The position numbers and the translations under genes are program-made. The notes beneath the pieces were generated by a model. That model ran no database searches, had not been told where the DNA came from, and saw nothing but the letters and a program-made list of their open reading frames with translations. From Chitinophagales bacterium (GTDB taxonomy: Bacteria; Bacteroidota; Bacteroidia; Chitinophagales; UBA2359), in assembly GCA_020631035.1 (NCBI GenBank), contig JAHDIA010000002.1:8684-43588 (forward strand): a stretch of 34,905 nucleotides of DNA. The letters run 5' to 3'. Of this stretch, positions 17,531 to 25,700 are shown piece after piece (within the stretch, counting starts at the first letter, position 1; each line of letters starts with the position of its first letter).

Positions 17531-17658
17531 AGCGTTCCGTCCAAATTTTTATAATTTTGTGGCTGGGCATTTTCTCCTTTCCTTTTATGGAATTCAATCG
17601 GTTGACGTTGGTTGTAGGGGAATTTGCCCCGTTTTTTTGTTGGTTGATTGCGGTTTGT

Positions 17659-17666
17659 TATATTTG
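17659..17666 (+). promoter_or_regulatory. promoter of ncRNA A (-7 TATATTTG, -33 TTTG at 17636-17639, 19-nt spacing)
   Basis: Matches the Bacteroidota TTTG-N19-TAnnTTTG pattern. Confidence 0.65.
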
Positions 17667-17670
17667 TATT

Positions 17671-17841
17671 AACAATCGCTGACAATTGATTGTAAACCGT
17701 TAATGGATCGGCTAAATTCCATTGAATACATATTTTTGTAAGTATAAGATTTGGGGCATTTTCTCCTTTTCTCACTTTGGTTATGCCATTAGTGGGATAC
17801 AACTGTTGTCAGCGATTGTAGGGGAATTTGCCCCGTTTTTT
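17671..17841 (+). ncRNA. candidate ncRNA A (X/X'/X3 class), upstream of HNH A
   Basis: X1 ACAATCGCTGACAA 17672-17685; X' TTGTCAGCGATTGT 17806-17819; terminator GGGGAATTTGCCCC+T-run 17821-17841; X3 CAATCGCTGACA 17863-17874 just before ATG 17876; highly similar to ncRNA B. Confidence 0.75.
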
Positions 17842-17875
17842 ATTTTATTTACTCACTTAAATCAATCGCTGACAC

Positions 17876-18244
17876 ATGAACGATTTAAACTACCGAGTTG
17901 ATCCCAGTATCTCGCAAGAGGTCAACCAATTGCAATTTTTTACGCTTGCTTATTTACAAGTTTCCTCGAAAATGTCTCGCAAAAAATGCGTTTACTGTGA
18001 GATACGTACAACTGAAGCGAATCGAACAGTTGACCATTTAATCCCGAAATGTCGGCTCACTTTGTTGAGTGAGCGACTCGTGACCGTGATAGGTCCATTG
18101 AACAAATATTGTTGTTGTCGAGCTTGTAATACTCTCAAGGGCGACATGAGCTTGAGGGAATTTTACGAGCTGGTAAAAGCGTCGAATTTGGAGCGTAAAA
18201 AGGCAATCTTACGCAACATTGGGAAATTGATCTATTTGGATTAG
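17876..18244 (+). CDS. small HNH endonuclease-like protein A
   Basis: KKCVYCEIRTTEANRTVDHLIPKCR...NKYCCCRACNTLKGDMS: CxxC, DHLIP, CxxCNxxKG signature; paralogue of the ORF ending at 33687. Confidence 0.85.
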   Translation: MNDLNYRVDPSISQEVNQLQFFTLAYLQVSSKMSRKKCVYCEIRTTEANRTVDHLIPKCRLTLLSERLVTVIGPLNKYCCCRACNTLKGDMSLREFYELVKASNLERKKAILRNIGKLIYLD

Positions 18245-18245
18245 T

Positions 18246-18363
18246 CACCCCCTTTGTCCCCCTCTATAGGGGGAGGTTTTGAGCAAAAAAACCGCTTTGG
18301 AAGGTATTTTCCGAAGCGGTTTTTTTAGTGTTTTGCACCCCCTTTGTCCCCCTCAATAGGGGG
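18246..18363. repeat. direct repeat CACCCCCTTTGTCCCCCTC(T/A)ATAGGGGG (18246-18273, 18336-18363) flanking a terminator hairpin (18285-18326)
   Basis: 28-nt repeat, one mismatch. Confidence 0.85.
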
Positions 18364-18526
18364 TATTTTACTTACCAATATTTAATATGTAATTTATTGG
18401 AAATCAAATACCATTCGACACGATTTTACGAAAAAAGTTCGAGAGGTTTGTCTCGATGCTATCACGTGACCTATAGGTTTTTTAGGAATTTAGGAAAGTA
18501 AAATCGTCAATATATGACAGAGCTTA

Positions 18527-19969
18527 CTATCCTAGCATTGTAGAATAATTTATACCGCTTAGTTTCAAATAACTTTTGTATGGATACCAAATGAGGTAAT
18601 CAAATGCGTCTGGTAAGTGGGTTGCATATTCAGGATTTTCTTTGTCTCTTTCGCTTGACTTGTCTTTTTCATAGTTGTTTTTTACTGGTGTCATTTTCAT
18701 TGCTCGGACTAGGTGTGGACATTCGTCCTCGTTTATTCGTATAATTGGAAAGTTGTCACGGTCTTCGGATAGTATTCGGTGTATGAGTCGGTATCTAGGT
18801 TCGTGGTTTGGTTGCTTTTTAGCTTTTGTTTCTTGTATTGGTGTCCAGCCTCGCTCATAAAATAATGTCCTGATATTATCAAATGTTAATTTTTGGTTGC
18901 CTCCTGATCTTCTATGGTTTCCTGTTACGTCTCCATATATATGTATCTGTTTGTACTTGTGGTCTTCGTAATAATCACAAACATCATCAACAACTTTATC
19001 AAGGTCGGCTCGCCAAAATTCTTTTAACACAATCATTTTCTTTGGTTTCTTTTGTGCAACTAAGCAACATTCAAAACCCGCATTGAAATCAAAGCTTATT
19101 GATAGGGGTTCGTCTGTTGCATAGTATGGATCACGATAATAGCCATCCACTTGGTACAAATGTCCATTGTCGAAACTTGGGTAATATGACTGTTGTGGTT
19201 TAGCATCAACAATGTTCATATACTCAAGGTCCCATATATGGCCTGGTGTCTCGCTCTTTAGTTCCTCTATGAATTCGATCCCAATAACTTTGGAGTTGTC
19301 GTAAATGGTTGCGGTATCGTAGTAGTATTTGTCGGGCTGTGCTTCGGCTTTTGTTTTGTAATCGTATACCCAATAACCTTTCTGTGTGTCGGGTGCGCTG
19401 GTAATTATTAAGAGGTTGCGGTGTAATGGGTTGTTTGGATAGTTGGCGAATGGTCCCGATAGGCGAGGGCGGACGGATGTTTGTAATACCTCGGCATTGA
19501 TGAAGCCCGCCTCGTCAATGAACATCCAATCAGATGTACCACCCCTGGCCGCATTCTTTGAGTTCAAGCCGATTAACTGGATGCGTACACCATTGTAGAA
19601 TGATATAACGTTTGTGTAATCGTTTGGCTCGTGGTGGGCGGTCATAAACCAGTGGGGCGGCTTTTGCCATTTCACATAATGCCCGACCTGTCCAGCCTTG
19701 CGTATCTCTTTGAATCCTAGTTTGTGCCATACCAGTTCCATCGAAGGTACTGAGGCGTTCTTGAGCTGGTTAATGTTTTGGGTAACAAAGTCACCATTTG
19801 AGCGGGGCATTGCGTCAATGAATTGCCCTGTCTTTAGTCCAGCAAAGAAGTTCTTACCAGTACGGCGAGCCATAACCAAACAAATTACTTTTGCTGTCGA
19901 GTGGTAGGCGTCGAACTGCTTTTGATTTAGGTCGAGCTGGTAATTATTGGGCTGTAATATCTTCGACAT
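18527..19969 (-). CDS. terL: terminase large subunit
   Basis: Walker A-like VMARRTGKN, Walker B WMFIDEAG, nuclease motifs SFDFNAGFE, YGDVTGNHRR, HLPDAFDYLIW. Confidence 0.93.
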   Translation of the reverse strand: MSKILQPNNYQLDLNQKQFDAYHSTAKVICLVMARRTGKNFFAGLKTGQFIDAMPRSNGDFVTQNINQLKNASVPSMELVWHKLGFKEIRKAGQVGHYVKWQKPPHWFMTAHHEPNDYTNVISFYNGVRIQLIGLNSKNAARGGTSDWMFIDEAGFINAEVLQTSVRPRLSGPFANYPNNPLHRNLLIITSAPDTQKGYWVYDYKTKAEAQPDKYYYDTATIYDNSKVIGIEFIEELKSETPGHIWDLEYMNIVDAKPQQSYYPSFDNGHLYQVDGYYRDPYYATDEPLSISFDFNAGFECCLVAQKKPKKMIVLKEFWRADLDKVVDDVCDYYEDHKYKQIHIYGDVTGNHRRSGGNQKLTFDNIRTLFYERGWTPIQETKAKKQPNHEPRYRLIHRILSEDRDNFPIIRINEDECPHLVRAMKMTPVKNNYEKDKSSERDKENPEYATHLPDAFDYLIWYPYKSYLKLSGINYSTMLG

Positions 19970-20636
19970 TTGGGGCGTTGTTGTTGGTTATTACAATGTG
20001 TTGGGGGCGTTGGAGCTGTTCGAGTATTTCTTGCATGTTGATACCGTCCTTATCGCCTTGGTTCTCCAGCTCTATTATGTATTTGCGTAGGGCAATGAGG
20101 TTGTTCGCCATTTTGGGGTATGGGTTTTCGGTGTAGTCCTCTTCAAATATTTGGTATAGGTGTTCGAGCTGTTCGATTTGTACAGCTCGGCGCATTGCTT
20201 CGGTTTGTTGTGGGTCGTAATGGAATAGTTTTTTTGTGGCTGCCAATAGCTTGAAATACATCGACTTTGTGATATTTAGCTCGTCGATTATCGCCTTTTG
20301 AACATCTTTGGTTTTCATCTCATAGCGGTCTTTTTGGAGTAGACCTCTATAGATTATTTGGTATTGTTCGAGGCGTTTTTTGTCGCTGCTGGTGAGCTGC
20401 TCATTTGTGAATGGGTGGGCGGGATTGAGGGCGCACTGGATGCGTTCAATTTGGTTTCGAGGCTCGAATGTTTCGAGCATTTCGACGGTGATTATTTCTT
20501 GTAGGTCGTTTGCATCTCTTAGCCTAAGTTTTCTCGATGGACTTCTTTTGGTTTTGGAGTCTTGCTTCGAGTTCTGTCCATTTTTGGATGGCTCGTTTGA
20601 TTTTGTCGAGCTGTTGGGGTGTTTTGTTGGTTCCAT
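19944..20636 (-). CDS. putative terminase small subunit / DNA-binding packaging protein
   Basis: Immediately upstream of terL, basic N-terminus, helical content; identity from position. Confidence 0.5.
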   Translation of the reverse strand: MEPTKHPNSSTKSNEPSKNGQNSKQDSKTKRSPSRKLRLRDANDLQEIITVEMLETFEPRNQIERIQCALNPAHPFTNEQLTSSDKKRLEQYQIIYRGLLQKDRYEMKTKDVQKAIIDELNITKSMYFKLLAATKKLFHYDPQQTEAMRRAVQIEQLEHLYQIFEEDYTENPYPKMANNLIALRKYIIELENQGDKDGINMQEILEQLQRPQHIVITNNNAPNVEDITAQ

Positions 20637-21261
20637 CGTTGAGCTTTTTGGTATTGTTGGCGATGTTGTTTTGTGCCTTTTTGATTTCCTTCTTAATGCT
20701 TAATAAATCGGTGATTTGGTCTTTTGGCTTTTCTGGGAGTGATCCTTCTTTTTTGTAGTGGTTGCGCTTTGCTTTGATTTCGTCGAGCTGCTTGTTGAGG
20801 GCTTCGATTTCGAGCCACATTTGTTGGCGATCTTGGGTTGTTAGGCCTTTGTCTGCCAATTTGCCCGAAAGGATTTCCCGACGGTTGAAAGTTCCTTGTC
20901 GTTCTTTGGCGAGTTGGTCGAGAATGTAGTCGGTGCCGCTGTCATCAATGGCGGGGCGTGCTGCGATGGGAATGTCTTCGGTGGTTATTTCGGGCGGTGG
21001 TGCTTGGTGGATCTTGTCTCGCTGTTTGGGTTTGTATGGAACGTTTTCGGGTGCTGGTTTCCAAATGTGTTTAGGGCGTGCTTTTTTGCCTCCGATTTTA
21101 CGGAGGTCTTTTTCCATCATAGACTTTTGCAAGCTTGATGGGCGTTTAGTGGTTTTCCAATGGGGCGGGATTTGCTTCTTTGCCTCTTTGAGTAGGGCGA
21201 GGCCTTTTGTCCAGTTTTTGCCCTGTTGCAACCAGACCGTTATTTTTTGTTTTAGGGTCAT
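20524..21261 (-). CDS. hypothetical protein, first gene of the terminase operon
   Basis: ORF with ATG at 21261 (track TTG at 21270); overlaps next ORF by ~113 nt in another frame. Confidence 0.5.
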   Translation of the reverse strand: MTLKQKITVWLQQGKNWTKGLALLKEAKKQIPPHWKTTKRPSSLQKSMMEKDLRKIGGKKARPKHIWKPAPENVPYKPKQRDKIHQAPPPEITTEDIPIAARPAIDDSGTDYILDQLAKERQGTFNRREILSGKLADKGLTTQDRQQMWLEIEALNKQLDEIKAKRNHYKKEGSLPEKPKDQITDLLSIKKEIKKAQNNIANNTKKLNDGTNKTPQQLDKIKRAIQKWTELEARLQNQKKSIEKT

Positions 21262-21291
21262 TTGTCGCAAGTCTAGGACATTTTACGACTA

Positions 21292-21305
21292 GAAAAAACG
21301 ACAAA
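21292..21305 (-). promoter_or_regulatory. candidate phage late-promoter box TTTGTCGTTTTTTC
   Basis: Same box at 33235-33248 and, in variant form, 4260-4273; each 26 nt upstream of a TA-rich -7-like sequence next to an operon start. Confidence 0.5.
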
Positions 21306-21334
21306 AAACTTGATAGCAATGTTGTAAATGCTTA

Positions 21335-21490
21335 TATTTGAATTTTCAAATTTGAAATAAATTTAAACAAGAAATTAACCACTTATTTGCCGCCTCACCT
21401 TTTTGCGGCGATTATTCCAGTATTTTTTTAAATGTATATCATCATTAATCTTTTCGGCCTGGTGTTCACGACACCAGGCTTTTTTTATTT
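21335..21490 (+). ncRNA. candidate plus-strand small RNA
   Basis: TATATTTG at ~21334, internal GCCGC...GCGGC hairpin, terminator GCCTGGTGT-tcacg-ACACCAGGC-TTTTTTT (21457-21486) in a gap between minus-strand genes. Confidence 0.4.
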
Positions 21491-21868
21491 CCCCTTGTGG
21501 AGCTTCTGCAATTTCTTTGCTCGGTTGATGACTCCTTTGAGGCGGTTGTTTAGTTTAATGGCTTGTTGCAATGGGATAGCAAAAGAGTTCATACCATTGT
21601 CGGGTAATAGTTTTAAGATTATTGTGGAACCATCGTCTTTCACGAGTATTTTGTCGCCTGTGATTTCGAGTTGCTCACCTGTTAATAATTGCTTTTCTAA
21701 AGTTTGCAACTGTCCTTTTACAGCGAAAACATGTTCTTTTTCGGCATCGGTGAGCTGTGCTTCTTTGACTTCAGTTTTCATTTTGGAGATAAAAGTCAAA
21801 AGGCCATTTTGGGGCATTTTCAAGGCTTCTAATTTTTCAATTAGGCTTTTGTCTGTTTTGTCTGTCAT
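21485..21868 (-). CDS. hypothetical protein
   Basis: 127-aa ORF with ATG start between tape measure and terminase modules. Confidence 0.5.
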   Translation of the reverse strand: MTDKTDKSLIEKLEALKMPQNGLLTFISKMKTEVKEAQLTDAEKEHVFAVKGQLQTLEKQLLTGEQLEITGDKILVKDDGSTIILKLLPDNGMNSFAIPLQQAIKLNNRLKGVINRAKKLQKLHKGK

Positions 21869-21954
21869 TTTAATATTTTAATTATGAATTTATATCGTTT
21901 AAATGCTCATTTGGCTTAATTATTGCTTTCATATTTGAAAATAATTATTCAAAT

Positions 21955-22701
21955 ATGATTTTTGTTTTAGCTTGTTTTAATATACCTGAATTACCTAACT
22001 TTTTAGAAGGCGATGTAAATAATAAGAAAAAGAACAGAGGCGATAATGTTGGGCTTATGGAGGTTTTTGAGAATGAAGCCAGTTATTATATTCCAGGAAT
22101 AGATTTTAATAGAGACGATATTTATAATATGTTTATAAACTCAGCTCGTCCACAACTATCTGACGAAATCAAAGAAGATAAATTCACTGTTAAAATGGAT
22201 GTGGCCGAATATTATTTCCCAACCTGGTATCCAATATTAGACCAATTGAGAAAAGATTTCAATATTACATCCGTAGAAAGACAAGGTATACTGCTTTCTG
22301 GTCGAAGAACTGGCAAATCTTATTTTGATCAGCTTTTAGAAAAAACACTGGATGAATTAAAGGAAATTTTTTTTAGAGATTTACACGAAGGAAACAATTT
22401 ATTTTTAAATCAAAATATAAATCCAATGGATAATTTACCCAAAGGTGTTTACAATATTAAACAAGGGGACACTGTAAGAATTACTGGTATTGATGGTGTT
22501 ACTTTTGAGGCTGTTTTTGTAGAGGAAACAATGGTCGGCTTTGAGCAAAAACATTTAAGACATTTAGTAAGAGATGGCGACAATGTTATCACCTCACACA
22601 TCAAATGTTCTGAAATTAAGAACATTGAAAAAACAACATTCCACCCTAAAGCCTCAAAAAAAGAAATACCTGAGCGTACAAAGTCTGAAGAAAAAGCGTA
22701 A
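21955..22701 (+). CDS. hypothetical moron protein with SGRRTGKS segment
   Basis: 248-aa AT-rich ORF opposite in orientation to flanking genes, own palindrome at the start and terminator at the end. Confidence 0.6.
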   Translation: MIFVLACFNIPELPNFLEGDVNNKKKNRGDNVGLMEVFENEASYYIPGIDFNRDDIYNMFINSARPQLSDEIKEDKFTVKMDVAEYYFPTWYPILDQLRKDFNITSVERQGILLSGRRTGKSYFDQLLEKTLDELKEIFFRDLHEGNNLFLNQNINPMDNLPKGVYNIKQGDTVRITGIDGVTFEAVFVEETMVGFEQKHLRHLVRDGDNVITSHIKCSEIKNIEKTTFHPKASKKEIPERTKSEEKA

Positions 22702-22731
22702 CAGTATACCGACGAATACGGAAAAACTGTG

Positions 22732-22763
22732 AAGCCCAACGATTAAAATCGTTGGGCTTTTTT
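22732..22763. terminator. bidirectional terminator between moron and tape-measure gene
   Basis: AAGCCCAACGAT-taaa-ATCGTTGGGCTT TTTTT. Confidence 0.9.
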
Positions 22764-22778
22764 TATGCGTTTTCGGTT

Positions 22779-25700
22779 CTAAAAATCGGCTGAAGCTTCG
22801 GCGAGTTCTTCTTGTGCTTCTTGTATGTCGGATAAGGAAACATAAGCCCGTAACACCGTTGGTAACTTTTCGAGTAGTTGGTTTTGTCGAGCGATGGCAC
22901 TCTCTATATTTGCCAAACTCATTGCCTGAGCTGTTGCCTGAGCGTTGTCGTTGTTGTTGCTGACTGGGCCTGGTGTGTTGACGACTCCAGGAGCGGGACC
23001 ACCGACCACACCGCCCAACTCAAATTTACCATCCACATTGGGGACATTTTGTTTAATGTGTTGGTGTGCGAGTTCGGGATTTGTTTTGAAAATGTTTTCG
23101 CCTCCCTTATTGATTGAGTTGTACAACAATGAATTGATTACCTCACGATTTTGGAAATACGTTTTTCGACTTAGTATCATATACGGTTCGCCTCGTTCCC
23201 ATTCGCCCAAATAACGACCCGTTTTGCCGTCTATCATTTTGATACCTCCGTCAATGTGTCGCTGGCCAACTCGTGCCACTCCCGCAACCGAATTTATTCC
23301 ACCATTTCGGTAAATGGTCTTGTGGCTTTCTTTGTGGTACCATCCACCTTTGGAGTAATAGGAATCGGTTTTGTTGATAAATTGCGGCTTTCCTTGGTTG
23401 GCTACAAACCAGGCTCCTTTTTGGGCTTTCATATTTTCAGGAGTGAGCGTCATATTTCCGCCCTCTGGTGTCAATACGAATGCGCTGCCGTCCTTCGCAT
23501 AGATGGTATCGGGTGACTTGCTGAAGATCGTGTCGCTTTCTTTGTGATAGAATACCGTCCCGTCTTCGGCTATGCCCGAAAATGCGCTCCGAATTTTTGC
23601 AAATGCCGACAAAACACTCGCAACCGTCGAAGCGATGGCAATTAAATTCGCTGGGAATGGCTGTTTTGCCTGGTTTGCAACGGCGAGCAATTGGGCGGTG
23701 ATGGCGGCCGTCTGTTGAGCAACTGCCAATAAGCGAGCGGCATTGGCAAAGGATTTCGCTTGTTTTGATCCTTCTTTGTACTGCTTTGCATTGTCTTCGA
23801 GTATGCCCGAAAAGTCACCAAACAAACCGCTTATCGACTGGATGTCTTGTATTTGTTGTTGGTTGAGTGCGTCTTGTGCTGCTTTGCGTTTTTCGGTTTC
23901 TTCGACGAACTTATCGGTTTCGGCTTCGAGTAGTTGATTTTTTCGGTTGAAGTAGTCCTCGTCTATTAGTCCGAGTTGTTCTCGGAATAAGATTTCCTTC
24001 TCGATGCGCTGGACCTCTTCGAGTTCTAGCTGTTGTTGGAATTGTTCGTCGAGCTGTTTCGTTTGCAATCTTCTTTGTTCGTCGTCGAGTAGGATGTTGT
24101 TTTGTATTTCCTTGTAAGCTTGTGCGTAATTCCGTTGTAGTTCAATTTTTCTTTGTAAACTTTGGGCGTCTAGTGCTTCGAGTCGAAGGTTGAGACGGTT
24201 TTGCAATTGTTCGGTCGTTTCGCCTTCGGTGTCTACTTCGGTGACGGTAGAGACCCCAATTGGTTGTAAGATTTGAAGCGGTTCGAGCGATTGGTTGAAC
24301 GACTGTTTGATTTGTGTTTGAGCCGCTTGTTGAGCCGCTTCTAAGTTGCGGATTTTCGTTTGTATGTCGATTTGGACTTGTGCGTCCGTGGTTTGGCTGA
24401 GGGCTGACTGTAAGAACGAAATTTGTTTCGAGATCTCGTCGGCTGTTTGGGCTTCGTTTGAGTTGAGAGCGTAGTCGAGTTCGATGTCGAATTTGATGTT
24501 TTCGAGCTTGTCTTTTTCTTCGTCGAGTTGTCTTTGTAGCTCGGCGGCATCGAATAACAATTTTTGTTTGACTTCGATGTTTTGTTCGGTTTCGGCTTGT
24601 GCTTCTAAGTCTTTGATTTGAGCTTGTAGCTGTTGCTGTAAGGTCTTTGTTTCTTCAGCTACTTTTTGGATTGTGGATTTGAAATTTGATGTAAAGTTTT
24701 CCCCTGTTTTTTTGCCCAATTGTCCAGAGGTTAAAGCCAATTTTTCGGTTGAGGACCGTTGAGTCGTTTCTATGGCATTGTAAAAATCGTCTACTTTTTT
24801 CTTTTCAAATTCCAATTTTTTGTTAAGGTCTTCGACTGGTATGTCTATCGTTGGGATTTGGGCAAATGCGGGTAATAGTGCGTTGACGTCCTCGATTATA
24901 GAGTTGATTGTCTCTTTAAAGGTGACCTCGACGACTTTCAAACCACCACCAACATTTGATAAGATTTCAAGCCCACCCGAAAAAATATTCCACAACAAAC
25001 GCAAAGGCAAAATCAAGGCATTAATGGTCCCGCCAATGATTTGAACAGTTGCCGAAAACTTTTGCCCTTCGGTTTGTCCAGCTCTTAGGAATTGAATGAT
25101 TCGTCCTAAGAACGTACCGACGGGTGTAAGTGCGTCGATTATGTCTATTAGGACTTCTATACCTTCGGTTTTCAAAATCGTGAAAAAGGCATCAGCTGAA
25201 CCGAATGCACCTTGGAACCTTAACGACAATTGGTTTTGTGCTTCTGCTAGTCTTTGCTGTGCCTCGAATTGCTGTTGTTGTGCTTGTGTGTATACAGAGG
25301 TGTTATCGACCAAATTATTGATACTGTCGCCAATATTGTCGAGGCTCAATAAGAAGCTCGAACCGATGTCCTCGCCTGGTCCCGCAAATAAATCGGCGAC
25401 TAGTGTTTGATATTGATTGAGTGGTAACTCGCTTTCTTTTGTTTTGGTGATAATGCGCTGTAAAGCTTGTTCTGTTGTAATGCTTCCGCTGTTGATCCCA
25501 TCAAATAAGCTCTTTGTAAACTCTGTCCCGAAGGCTTTTTCGAGTGCCTCCTGTGCGGGTTTTGTTTGTTCTCTTATCCGTAGCCCGAATTCTTTTACGG
25601 TGTCGATTGCTTTGTCAAATGGGACCGTTGCTTGTTCAGCTTTGACCAAAACATTGAAGAACTTTTCGGTTGACAAACTTGCGTCCTGGGCTTGTGGGGC

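Noticed and set aside
17349-17802. Minus-strand ORFs 17349..17597 and 17407..17802
   Set aside because: They run across CRISPR-adjacent repeats, the GC-rich block and ncRNA A, with low-complexity translation; better explained as non-coding
17671-17875. Retron or group I/II intron interpretation of ncRNA A/B
   Set aside because: No reverse transcriptase nearby, and no recognisable intron catalytic core; X repeats do not follow IGS/EBS logic
17671-18244. IscB/IsrB-type OMEGA system with HEARO RNA
   Set aside because: The HNH protein is only ~122 aa with no visible RuvC, PLMP or bridge-helix regions and the RNA architecture differs; a formal Rfam/HMM check is still advisable
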